Of a DNA stretch of 5,319 nt, positions 1 through 5,319 are shown piece by piece (within the stretch, counting starts at the first letter, position 1; each line of letters begins with the position of its first letter). Location of the stretch: NCBI GenBank assembly GCA_030832235.1, contig JAURJO010000132.1, forward strand, positions 1 to 5,319, written 5' to 3'. Under the pieces are notes generated by a model, which was given only the letters and a program-made list of their open reading frames with translations, was not told where the DNA came from and did no database searches. The stretch is from Verrucomicrobiota bacterium. Its GTDB lineage: Bacteria; Verrucomicrobiota; Verrucomicrobiia; Opitutales; Opitutaceae. The position numbers and the translations under genes were made by a program.

Positions 1-1042
1 CGACGTTGGTGAAGATCGTGTTGCGAGCGAGCGCCGCCATGGCGTTCGGGTTTGTTTTCACCGACGTGCCGGGCGCGACGCCGAAGAAACCCGCCTCCGG
101 GTTGATAGCGTGCAGCCGGCCGTCGGCGCCCGGGCGAATCCACGCGATGTCGTCGCCCACGGTCCAGACCTTCCAGCCGCGTTCCTGGAACGCGGCGGGC
201 GGCACCATCATCGCGAAGTTCGTCTTGCCGCACGCACTCGGGAACGCGGCCGCAACGTAGGTCTTCTCGCCGCGCGGATCCTCGACGCCTAGAATCAGCA
301 TGTGCTCGGCCATCCAGCCTTCGTCACGCGCCATGTTCGAGGCGATGCGGAGCGCAAAGCACTTCTTACCCAGTAGCGCGTTGCCGCCGTAGCCCGAGCC
401 GTAGCTCCAGATCTCGCGCGTCTCCGGGAAATGCACGATGTACTTCTCGGGATTACACGGCCACGCGACGTCCTTTTGTCCGGGCGCAAGCGGCGCGCCG
501 ACGGAGTGCAGGCAAGGCACCACGCGTTTCGCGCCCTTGTCGATCTCGCGAAACACCGGAAGGCCGATGCGCGCCATGATGCGCATGTTCACCACCACGT
601 AGGGAGAGTCCGTGAGCTCGACGCCAATCTGCGACATCGTCGACCCGACCGGCCCCATGCTGAACGGCAGCACGTACATCGTGCGCCCGCGCATGCAGCC
701 GGCGAAAAGTTCGCGCAGCTTCCGGCGCATCTCGAACGGATTCTCCCAGTTATTGGTCGGCCCCGCCGCATCCCGCGAATGGGAGCAGATGAAGGTGCGA
801 TCCTCGACGCGCGCCACGTCGCTGGCGTCGCTGCGCGCGTAGTAGCAGCCCGGCCAAAGTTTCTCGTTGAGCCGCGTCAGGGTGCCGGAACTCACCATCC
901 GCGCGCAGAGGGCGTCATATTCCTCCTGCGATCCGTCGACCCAGTGTATCGCATCGGGCGCGCAGAGCGCGGCCATCTTCTCCACCCAACGGAGGAGGTG
1001 CTGGTTGCCCGAGAGCGGTTGGGAGGCGTTGGCGGTTTTCAC
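1..1042 (-). CDS. pckG: Phosphoenolpyruvate carboxykinase (GTP), N-terminal 347 codons, cut by left window edge
   Basis: Cytosolic enzyme that converts oxaloacetate plus GTP to phosphoenolpyruvate, CO2 and GDP, the entry step of gluconeogenesis from TCA intermediates. Reading from a GTG at 1042, the family landmarks appear in order: YARSDASDVARVED (Arg70, equivalent to substrate-binding Arg87 of rat PEPCK), GSGYGGNALLGKKC (Tyr218, Lys226-Lys227, the metal/substrate lysines), AEHMLILG (metal-ligand His247), the P-loop FPSACGKTN at 267-275 with the reactive Cys271, and VGDDIAW with Asp297-Asp298. Up to the P-loop these sit a constant 17 residues before their rat counterparts. GTP-type enzymes are about 600 residues, so roughly 250 C-terminal residues, including the guanine-binding part, lie outside. 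It follows dctA after 25 bp on the same strand, so cotranscription is likely. An in-frame TTG at 1060 would add six residues; neither start has a good ribosome binding site. The identification is secure; the exact start is not. Confidence 0.96.
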   Translation of the reverse strand, partial: MKTANASQPLSGNQHLLRWVEKMAALCAPDAIHWVDGSQEEYDALCARMVSSGTLTRLNEKLWPGCYYARSDASDVARVEDRTFICSHSRDAAGPTNNWENPFEMRRKLRELFAGCMRGRTMYVLPFSMGPVGSTMSQIGVELTDSPYVVVNMRIMARIGLPVFREIDKGAKRVVPCLHSVGAPLAPGQKDVAWPCNPEKYIVHFPETREIWSYGSGYGGNALLGKKCFALRIASNMARDEGWMAEHMLILGVEDPRGEKTYVAAAFPSACGKTNFAMMVPPAAFQERGWKVWTVGDDIAWIRPGADGRLHAINPEAGFFGVAPGTSVKTNPNAMAALARNTIFTNV

Positions 1043-1067
1043 AGGCGGAAAAGGGGTCAACCCGGGA

Positions 1068-2357
1068 TCAATCTTTCGCAACCGCCCGGAGCGGTCCGGC
1101 CTTCGACTCGTCCAGCGCGCCCTCCCACTTGGCCACGACGACCGTGGCGACGGCGTTGCCGACGAAGTTCGTGACGGCGCGGGCCTCGGACATGAAGCGG
1201 TCGACCCCGAGAATGAGAGCCATGCCGGCGACGGGAATCTTCCCGGTCGCCGCGAGCGTCGCGGCCAGCGTGATGAAACCGCTGCCCGTGATACCCGCGG
1301 CGCCCTTGGAGGTGACGAGCAGCACCGCGAGTAAACCGAGCTGCTCCCATAAAGTCATCGGCGTGTCGGTCGCCTGCGCGACGAAGAGCGCGGCCATCGT
1401 CAGGTAGATGCAGGTCCCGTCGAGATTGAACGAGTAGCCCGACGGCACGACGATGCCGACGACAGGCTTGGCGCAACCGGCGCGCTCCATCTTTTCCATC
1501 AACCCGGGCAGCGCGGACTCCGAGGACGACGTGCCGATCACGAGCAGGAGTTCCTCGCGGATGTAGCGGATGATGCGGAGAATCCTGAACCCGAAGAGCC
1601 GCGCGACCGCACCGAGCACCAGCAGGATGAAGACCGCGCAGGTGAGATAGACGCAGGCCAGCAAAGCGCCGAGCCGCGCGAGCGAGCCCACGCCGAACTG
1701 CCCGATGGTGTAGGCCATGGCGCCGGCGGCCGCGAGCGGTGCGAGGCGGGTGACGATATTGACGATCCCGAAGAACACCCGCGCGACCTCGTTGAGAAGG
1801 TTCAGGATGGGACGCCCGTGGTCGCCGATGTTGCCCAAGGCCAAACCGAAGAGCACCGCCAGCAGTAGCACCTGCAGAATTTCACCTTCTGCAAAGGCGC
1901 TCACGAACGTCTTCGGGATGATGTGCATCAGGAACTCCACCGTGCTCATCTCCTTCGCCGCGCCGGTGTAACGGGCGAGGCCCTTGGAGTCCAAAGTCGC
2001 GGGGTCGGCGTGGAAACCGGCGCCCGGGGTGAAGACGTTGGAGACGACAAGCCCGATGACGAGGGCGAGCGTTGTGATGATCTCGAAATAGATCAGGGCC
2101 TTGGCGCCCACGCGGCCGACCTTCTTGAGGTCGCCCATCCCTGCGAGGCCGACCACCACCGTGGAGAAGATGATCGGCCCAATGAGCATCTTGACCAGGT
2201 TGACGAAAGCATCCCCCAACGGACGCATCGACACGCCCCACGCCGGCTGCAGGTAGCCCAGTGCGCCGCCCAGCACGATGCCGATCAGGACCTGCACGTA
2301 GAGTGACACGCGCGGGGAACGCGCACTGGATACGGGCTGCGGGTCAGGCGAGGACAT
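1068..2357 (-). CDS. dctA: C4-dicarboxylate symporter DctA (DAACS family)
   Basis: Inner-membrane secondary transporter that takes up succinate, fumarate and malate with cations. The 429 residues match the usual DctA length (about 428). Hydrophobic segments run throughout, and all core DAACS motifs are intact: the serine-rich re-entrant hairpin GTSSSESALP at 275-284, the unwound helix motif SGYSFNLDGT at 306-315, the second hairpin SKGAAGITGSGF at 350-361, and the ligand-binding helix RFMSEARAVTNFVGN at 387-401. PGAGFHADPATLDSKG at 111-126, RYIREELL at 264-271 and VVVAKWEGALD at 406-416 read like enterobacterial DctA rather than glutamate carriers such as GltP. The ATG at 2357 gives a normal N-terminus with a short polar lead before the first helix; no clear SD precedes it. 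pckG follows 25 bp downstream, which fits growth on organic acids. In other bacteria dctA is often controlled by two-component systems; a 10-bp tandem repeat lies about 95 bp upstream here. The family call is firm; substrate range is inferred. Confidence 0.97.
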   Translation of the reverse strand: MSSPDPQPVSSARSPRVSLYVQVLIGIVLGGALGYLQPAWGVSMRPLGDAFVNLVKMLIGPIIFSTVVVGLAGMGDLKKVGRVGAKALIYFEIITTLALVIGLVVSNVFTPGAGFHADPATLDSKGLARYTGAAKEMSTVEFLMHIIPKTFVSAFAEGEILQVLLLAVLFGLALGNIGDHGRPILNLLNEVARVFFGIVNIVTRLAPLAAAGAMAYTIGQFGVGSLARLGALLACVYLTCAVFILLVLGAVARLFGFRILRIIRYIREELLLVIGTSSSESALPGLMEKMERAGCAKPVVGIVVPSGYSFNLDGTCIYLTMAALFVAQATDTPMTLWEQLGLLAVLLVTSKGAAGITGSGFITLAATLAATGKIPVAGMALILGVDRFMSEARAVTNFVGNAVATVVVAKWEGALDESKAGPLRAVAKD

Positions 2358-2450
2358 GGTCGAAGGCGCAACCCGACGCGGATTGCACGCTCCAAGCGGA
2401 ATCGACGCCAGGCTTCCGGAGCGAGTCCCGACTCCTCACCTCGACCGAAA

Positions 2451-2470
2451 GTTAGCGGAGGTTAACGGCG
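2451..2470. repeat. 10-bp tandem direct repeat upstream of dctA
   Basis: GTTAGCGGAG is followed immediately by GTTAACGGCG, identical at 8 of 10 positions. On the dctA strand this reads CGTTAAC, 3 bp, CGCTAAC, 3 bp, and a weaker third CGGTCGA, all at a 10-bp pitch. The repeat ends about 95 bp before the dctA start codon. Heptamers repeated once per helical turn are the layout used by OmpR/PhoB-type response regulators, so this could be an operator. It is short enough that chance cannot be excluded. Confidence 0.35.
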
Positions 2471-2508
2471 ACCAACCCAGGCTTATTCCGGAAAAGGGAC
2501 TGCATCCG

Positions 2509-2528
2509 GTGCTGGCAGGCGCTGGCAG
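2509..2528 (+). repeat. Tandem GCTGGCAG motif, third copy at 2787-2796
   Basis: GTGCTGGCAG at 2509-2518 is followed directly by GCGCTGGCAG at 2519-2528, differing by one base. The second version recurs exactly at 2787-2796, about 100 bp before the ABC ATPase start. Three copies of one 8-mer core in 290 bp of non-coding DNA, all in one orientation, suggest a binding site or relics of a small repeat. No function is assigned. Confidence 0.4.
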
Positions 2529-2644
2529 ACATCCGCGTTCGCCCCGGAAACCACACCCCATCAACCGCCTGCGGCTTTACCACCTCGAAGGAGTTTCTTC
2601 ACAAGGCGGTCCCGCACGACGCGTTTCAAACTCCACGAGCCGGT

Positions 2645-2756
2645 AACCACGGATCACACGGATGGTACAGATTGGGACTGAAGCATCTGCCGCGCATCAC
2701 GGCCGTGCCATCGGCAGCCCCTCAACATCCGCGTCCATTCGTATCCATCCGTGGCT
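2645..2756. repeat. 112-bp inverted-repeat element made of ACGGAT-type units
   Basis: The left arm (2645-2673) has ACGGAT at 2649 and 2658 and ACAGAT at 2667, a 9-bp pitch. The right arm (2727-2756) carries the same unit in reverse: ATCCGC at 2727, ATTCGT at 2737 and ATCCGT at 2747, a 10-bp pitch. The outer ends CCACGGAT (2647-2654) and ATCCGTGG (2747-2754) are perfect 8-bp complements. Near the centre is a perfect palindrome CACGGCCGTG (2698-2707). The whole looks like a degenerate palindromic intergenic element of REP or MITE type. Similar ACGGAT-rich inverted repeats occur between genes in some high-GC genomes as far as I recall; copy number here cannot be judged from one window. Confidence 0.6.
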
Positions 2757-2812
2757 AAAACCGCTCGAGCAGATCGCCGACGAAAAGCGCTGGCAGTTCC
2801 CACCCGTTTCAA

Positions 2813-2827
2813 GAGGCGGGACGCCTC
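2813..2827. repeat. Short perfect hairpin upstream of the ABC operon
   Basis: GAGGCG at 2813-2818 and CGCCTC at 2822-2827 form a perfect 6-bp GC-rich stem with a 3-base loop. No T-run follows on either strand, so it is not a classical intrinsic terminator. It lies 70 bp before the ATPase start and 9 bp before the GGAGGAG tract, where it would fall in the leader RNA of the importer operon if transcription starts upstream. Confidence 0.4.
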
Positions 2828-2897
2828 GTCTAACTCGGAGGAGCGCCTGTGCTTTTCCCACTCGACACTGCGCGGCGCCGCACCCCCTTCTGGCTCC

Positions 2898-3680
2898 ATG
2901 TCCGCGCCGATTCCCGTCGAGTTCCGCGACGTCGCCAAGCGATTCGGCGACGGCCCGCCGGTGCTGCAGGGCATCAATCTGGCGGCGCGGGCGGGCGACC
3001 TGATCGCCCTCATCGGACCCAGCGGCTGCGGCAAGTCCACTTTGCTGCGCCTGGTGGCTGGACTCAGCCCGGTGACGGAGGGTCAGGTGACCGTTGACGG
3101 CCGCAGCCCCGGGGAAGCCGCGGGCGAATTGGCCTTCGTCTTCCAAGAAGCGACGCTCCTCCCGTGGCTGACCGTCGCGGGCAACGTCGAAGTGCCGCTG
3201 CGCCTGCGCGGCGTGCCCGCGGCCCAACGCGCGGAAGCCCGTCGCCGCGTCCTGGAACTCGTGCGCCTCGGCGACCGCGCCGACGCCTACCCGCGCCAGC
3301 TCTCCGGCGGTCAGAAGATGCGGGTCTCGCTCGCGCGGGCGCTCGTCGTCTCGCCGCGGATCCTGCTGCTCGACGAGCCGTTCGGCGCTCTCGACGAGAT
3401 GACCCGCGAGCACCTCAACGAGGAGCTTCTCGGCATCCGCGAGGCGACGGGCTGGACGGCGTTCTTCGTGACGCACTCGGTGGCCGAAGCCGTATTCCTC
3501 GCGAACCGCGTGGTGGTGATGGCCGCCACGCCGGGACGGATCCACGCCGAGATCGCCATCCCGCTCCCCTACCCGCGCACGCCGGACACCCGCCTCTCGC
3601 GCGAATACCTCGAACTCGTGGCGCAAGTCTCGCGCGTGCTACGCTCGGTCGAGGCCACGGCCGGCACCACGCCTCCATGA
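2898..3680 (+). CDS. ABC importer ATPase, nitrate/sulfonate/taurine (NitT/TauT/SsuB) type
   Basis: Cytoplasmic nucleotide-binding subunit that powers the importer encoded by the next two genes. The 260 residues fit the family. All ATPase motifs are present: Walker A GPSGCGKST at 40-48, Q-loop FQEATLLPW at 82-90, signature LSGGQKMR at 135-142, Walker B ILLLDEP at 155-161, D-loop GALDE at 163-167 and switch His193 in THS. The Q-loop ending in LLPW and FGALDEMTRE after Walker B are typical of the SsuB/TauB/NrtD/ThiZ branch. The ATG at 2898 begins just before the first beta strand (VEFRDVAKRF), as in relatives. The frame stays open upstream to 2751, but that stretch runs out of the inverted repeat and is not protein-like. 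There is no SD at 2898. Its stop overlaps the permease start as ATGA (3677-3680), implying translational coupling. Substrate cannot be read from an ATPase. Confidence 0.94.
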   Translation: MSAPIPVEFRDVAKRFGDGPPVLQGINLAARAGDLIALIGPSGCGKSTLLRLVAGLSPVTEGQVTVDGRSPGEAAGELAFVFQEATLLPWLTVAGNVEVPLRLRGVPAAQRAEARRRVLELVRLGDRADAYPRQLSGGQKMRVSLARALVVSPRILLLDEPFGALDEMTREHLNEELLGIREATGWTAFFVTHSVAEAVFLANRVVVMAATPGRIHAEIAIPLPYPRTPDTRLSREYLELVAQVSRVLRSVEATAGTTPP

Positions 3681-4468
3681 GGAAGCCGCTGCTCAGCCTA
3701 CTCCTTCCGGCCGCGGCGGGAATCGCCTTCCTCGCGCTCTGGCAAGCCGCGCACGTGGCGCTCGGCGAGGACCTGCGCTTCCTGCTGCCCGCGCCGGGCG
3801 CGGTCTGGCAGGCGGCGCTCGACCACCGCGCGACGCTGCTGCGGGCGGCGCTGAACACCGCCGAAGGTGCCCTTTTGGGATTCGGACTCGCGGTCCTGGT
3901 GAGCGTCGCCGTCTCAGTGCTCCTGTCCCTGTCCCCTTGGGTGCGCCGCGCGCTCTACCCGTACCTGATGGCCGTGCAGATGACACCGCTGCCCGTCCTC
4001 GCGCCGATCTGCGTGATCTGGGTGGGAGCCGGGCTGAAGAGCGTCGCGCTGCTGACGTTCGTCATCGCGTTCTTCCCGCTCGTGGTGAACACGACCCAGG
4101 GCCTGATCTCCACCGACCGCCACCTGGTGGAGCTATTCGAGCTCTGCGGCGCCCGCCCGTGGCAGAAGCTGCTGCTGCTGCGCGGCCCGGCCGCCCTGCC
4201 GTACTTCTTCACCGGCCTGCGCATCGCGGCCACGATCGCGCCCATCGGCGCGGTGGTGGCGGACATGAACGCGGGGACGTCGGCCGGCGACGGCGGGGGC
4301 CTCGGCTTCCAGGCCGTGATCTTCGCCAGCCAGGCGAAGTACGCCGCGCTGTTCGCCACCGCGGCGGCCACCTGCGTGCTCGGCTTCGCCCTCAACGCAG
4401 TCGTGCTGCTCGTCGCCTGGTTGTCGCTGCACCACTGGCACGACTCGTACGAGCGAACCGACCGCTGA
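3677..4468 (+). CDS. ABC importer permease, SsuC/TauC/ThiX-like
   Basis: Inner-membrane channel subunit (binding-protein-dependent transport family) of 263 residues. Hydrophobic segments appear at about 6-28, 60-86, 94-116, 119-138, 180-197 and 222-250, consistent with the six helices usual for this group. The cytoplasmic EAA loop that docks on the ATPase is recognisable as ELCGARPWQKLLLLRGPAAL at 155-174, with the conserved Gly158 and the LP at 174-175. After it come GLRIAATIAPIGAVVADM (180-197) and a glycine-rich GGGLGF (206-211), as in SsuC-type permeases. FLLPAP at 35-40 near the N-terminus is also typical. The ATG at 3677 overlaps the ATPase stop by four bases, which settles the start. 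The substrate-binding protein gene begins 37 bp after its stop. The family is clear; the transported compound is not. Confidence 0.93.
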   Translation: MRKPLLSLLLPAAAGIAFLALWQAAHVALGEDLRFLLPAPGAVWQAALDHRATLLRAALNTAEGALLGFGLAVLVSVAVSVLLSLSPWVRRALYPYLMAVQMTPLPVLAPICVIWVGAGLKSVALLTFVIAFFPLVVNTTQGLISTDRHLVELFELCGARPWQKLLLLRGPAALPYFFTGLRIAATIAPIGAVVADMNAGTSAGDGGGLGFQAVIFASQAKYAALFATAAATCVLGFALNAVVLLVAWLSLHHWHDSYERTDR

Positions 4469-4505
4469 CGGCACCGCGCGTTGCAAAGCGCATCCTCCTG
4501 GGCTC

Positions 4506-5319
4506 ATGTCGACCCAGCCCATGAAGAACGCCGCCCTCGCCCTCCTCGCCTTGGTCAGCTGGACCGTTTCCGCCCCGGCGGCCGAGGCCCCGCGGAAGCT
4601 CGTGGTGCAGCTCGACTGGATGGCCGAGCCCGAGCACGGCGGCTTCTATCAGGCGCAGGCCCGCGGCTTCTTCCGCGAGGAGGGTCTCGACGTGACCCTG
4701 ATCCCCGGCGGACCGGGCGCGCACGTCATGCCAAGCGTCGCGACGGGCAAGGCCGACATCGGTCAGGCCGATGACGTCGGCGCCCTGCTGCAGCAGGCGG
4801 AAGGCATGCCCTTCGTGCAGTTCGCGGCCGTCTTCCAGGATGACCCGGCGGGGATTCTGGTGCACGCCGACAGCCCCGTCCGCCGGTTCGAGGACCTGCA
4901 GGGCAAGACCATCATCGCGCGACCCAGCTGGCCCTTCCTCGAGTTCCTCAAGCGGAAGTACGACCTGAAGGTGAACGTCGTGGCCCAGAACTTCTCCAGC
5001 GCGGCCTTCCTCGGGAACAAGGAGGCGCTGCAGCAGGGCTACTACATCGCCGAGCCCTTCCATATCACCAAGGCCGGGGGCAAGATGCCCCGCTTCCTCG
5101 CGACATGGGACGCCGGCTACCGCGGCTACGCGGTGCTCATCACGAGCCGCAAGGTCGCACGCGAGCGCCCCGAGGACCTCCGGGCCTTCACCCGTGCCTA
5201 CCTGCGCGGCTGGAGGGACTACTTGGAAGGCGACCCCCGCGGCGCCCACGCGCTCATGAAGGCCGCCAACCCCTCCAACACCGACGAGTTCATGGACTTT
5301 TCCCGCCGCATGATCATCG
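4506..5319 (+). CDS. ABC importer periplasmic substrate-binding protein, NMT1/THI5-like, cut by right window edge
   Basis: Exported ligand receptor for the importer encoded just upstream; 271 codons are in the window and the family is usually 310-350 residues, so the C-terminus is missing. The N-terminus is a signal peptide: Lys7, a hydrophobic stretch at about 9-21 and an AEA cleavage site near 26-28. The mature part opens with LVVQLDWMAEPEHGGFYQAQ and GFFREEGLDVTLIPGGPG (53-71), the hallmark of NMT1/THI5-like and SsuA/ThiY-like proteins. GKADIGQADD (81-90), FQDDPAGILVHADSP (110-124), FEDLQGKTIIA (128-138) and QGYYIAEPF (177-185) follow in the usual order. Either ATG at 4506 or ATG at 4521 could start it; the second gives the more compact signal peptide. 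Neither has an SD. Candidate ligands are a pyrimidine (thiamine precursor), a sulfonate or a related small molecule; the sequence does not decide. Confidence 0.92.
   Translation, partial: MSTQPMKNAALALLALVSWTVSAPAAEAPRKLVVQLDWMAEPEHGGFYQAQARGFFREEGLDVTLIPGGPGAHVMPSVATGKADIGQADDVGALLQQAEGMPFVQFAAVFQDDPAGILVHADSPVRRFEDLQGKTIIARPSWPFLEFLKRKYDLKVNVVAQNFSSAAFLGNKEALQQGYYIAEPFHITKAGGKMPRFLATWDAGYRGYAVLITSRKVARERPEDLRAFTRAYLRGWRDYLEGDPRGAHALMKAANPSNTDEFMDFSRRMII

Larger units (their letters stand above)
2358..2897. other. Divergent intergenic region between dctA and the ABC importer operon
   Basis: This 540-bp stretch separates the start codons of two outward-facing operons and must carry both promoters. 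I see no open frame in it resembling a known protein; the frames present are short, unsupported by ribosome binding sites, or continuations of the ABC ATPase frame through repeat DNA. No strong sigma-70 promoter could be fixed on either strand. I looked for a TPP riboswitch (CTGAGA box and the downstream conserved core) ahead of the importer genes and did not find one. No sigma-54 type -24/-12 element with correct GG/GC spacing was found. What it does hold are several repeats, listed separately. Confidence 0.8.

Noticed and set aside
431..1174. Plus-strand open frame across pckG and the end of dctA
   Set aside because: The minus strand encodes PEPCK landmarks continuously through this stretch. 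The plus-strand translation is biased in His, Arg and Ala and crosses a real gene boundary.
2486..2493. TTCCGGAA palindrome as a regulator site
   Set aside because: An 8-bp palindrome in GC-rich DNA is common by chance, and the flanks do not extend the symmetry convincingly.
2511..2526. Possible sigma-54 promoter in the TGGCAG direct repeat
   Set aside because: The required GC of the -12 element is one position out relative to the GG of the -24 element, and the -12 TTGC is absent. The sequence is better explained as a tandem repeat.
2751..2897. Upstream extension of the ABC ATPase to a GTG at 2751
   Set aside because: The proposed start lies inside the right arm of the inverted repeat, has no SD, and adds 49 residues unlike any ATPase N-terminus. 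The ATG at 2898 gives the normal family start.
2849..3097. Small GTG-started frame with a good SD, considered as a leader peptide
   Set aside because: It runs 82 codons well into the ATPase coding region in another frame with an Arg/Gly-rich translation, and does not stop near the ATPase start as a coupling leader would.
2697..3626. Long open frame on the minus strand opposite the ABC ATPase
   Set aside because: It lies antisense to an ATPase with every motif intact. Its translation is rich in Arg, Gly and His with no family resemblance, as expected for a shadow frame in high-GC DNA.
4469..4505. Terminator or promoter between the permease and the substrate-binding protein
   Set aside because: Only a weak 4-bp GCGC pairing is visible and there is no T-run, so the three genes most likely form one operon.
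4392..5249. Long minus-strand open frame opposite the permease end and substrate-binding protein
   Set aside because: The plus strand has a clear signal peptide and NMT1/THI5-like motifs. The antisense frame has low-complexity composition and no recognisable domain.

Overview
The window is high-GC bacterial DNA, densely coding. It holds two divergent gene groups separated by a 540-bp non-coding stretch. All five genes belong to recognised families. I did not find a new biological system, and the less explained material is the regulatory and repeat DNA in the middle. The organism cannot be named from these genes. The strongly G/C-ending codons, the weak or missing Shine-Dalgarno (SD) sequences and the degenerate ACGGAT-type intergenic repeat would fit a verrucomicrobial (Opitutaceae-like) genome, but this is a low-confidence inference and a proteobacterial source is not excluded.

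Left half (minus strand, 2357 to 1): dctA, a complete C4-dicarboxylate symporter of the DAACS family, is followed after 25 bp by the first 347 codons of a GTP-dependent phosphoenolpyruvate carboxykinase (pckG), which runs off the left edge. Together they make a gluconeogenic unit: succinate, fumarate or malate is taken up and converted by the TCA cycle to oxaloacetate, which PEPCK decarboxylates and phosphorylates to PEP.

Centre (2358-2897): no credible gene. It contains a 10-bp tandem repeat on the dctA side, three copies of a GCTGGCAG-core motif, a 112-bp inverted-repeat element built of ACGGAT-type units, and a short perfect hairpin near the start of the right-hand operon.

Right half (plus strand, 2898 to 5319): an ABC importer operon of the nitrate/sulfonate/taurine/pyrimidine-precursor type, in the order ATPase, permease (ATGA overlap), periplasmic substrate-binding protein (37 bp downstream, cut by the right edge after 271 codons). 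The binding protein is of the NMT1/THI5-like class. No thiamine-pyrophosphate riboswitch or other substrate-revealing neighbour is visible, so the ligand stays open.
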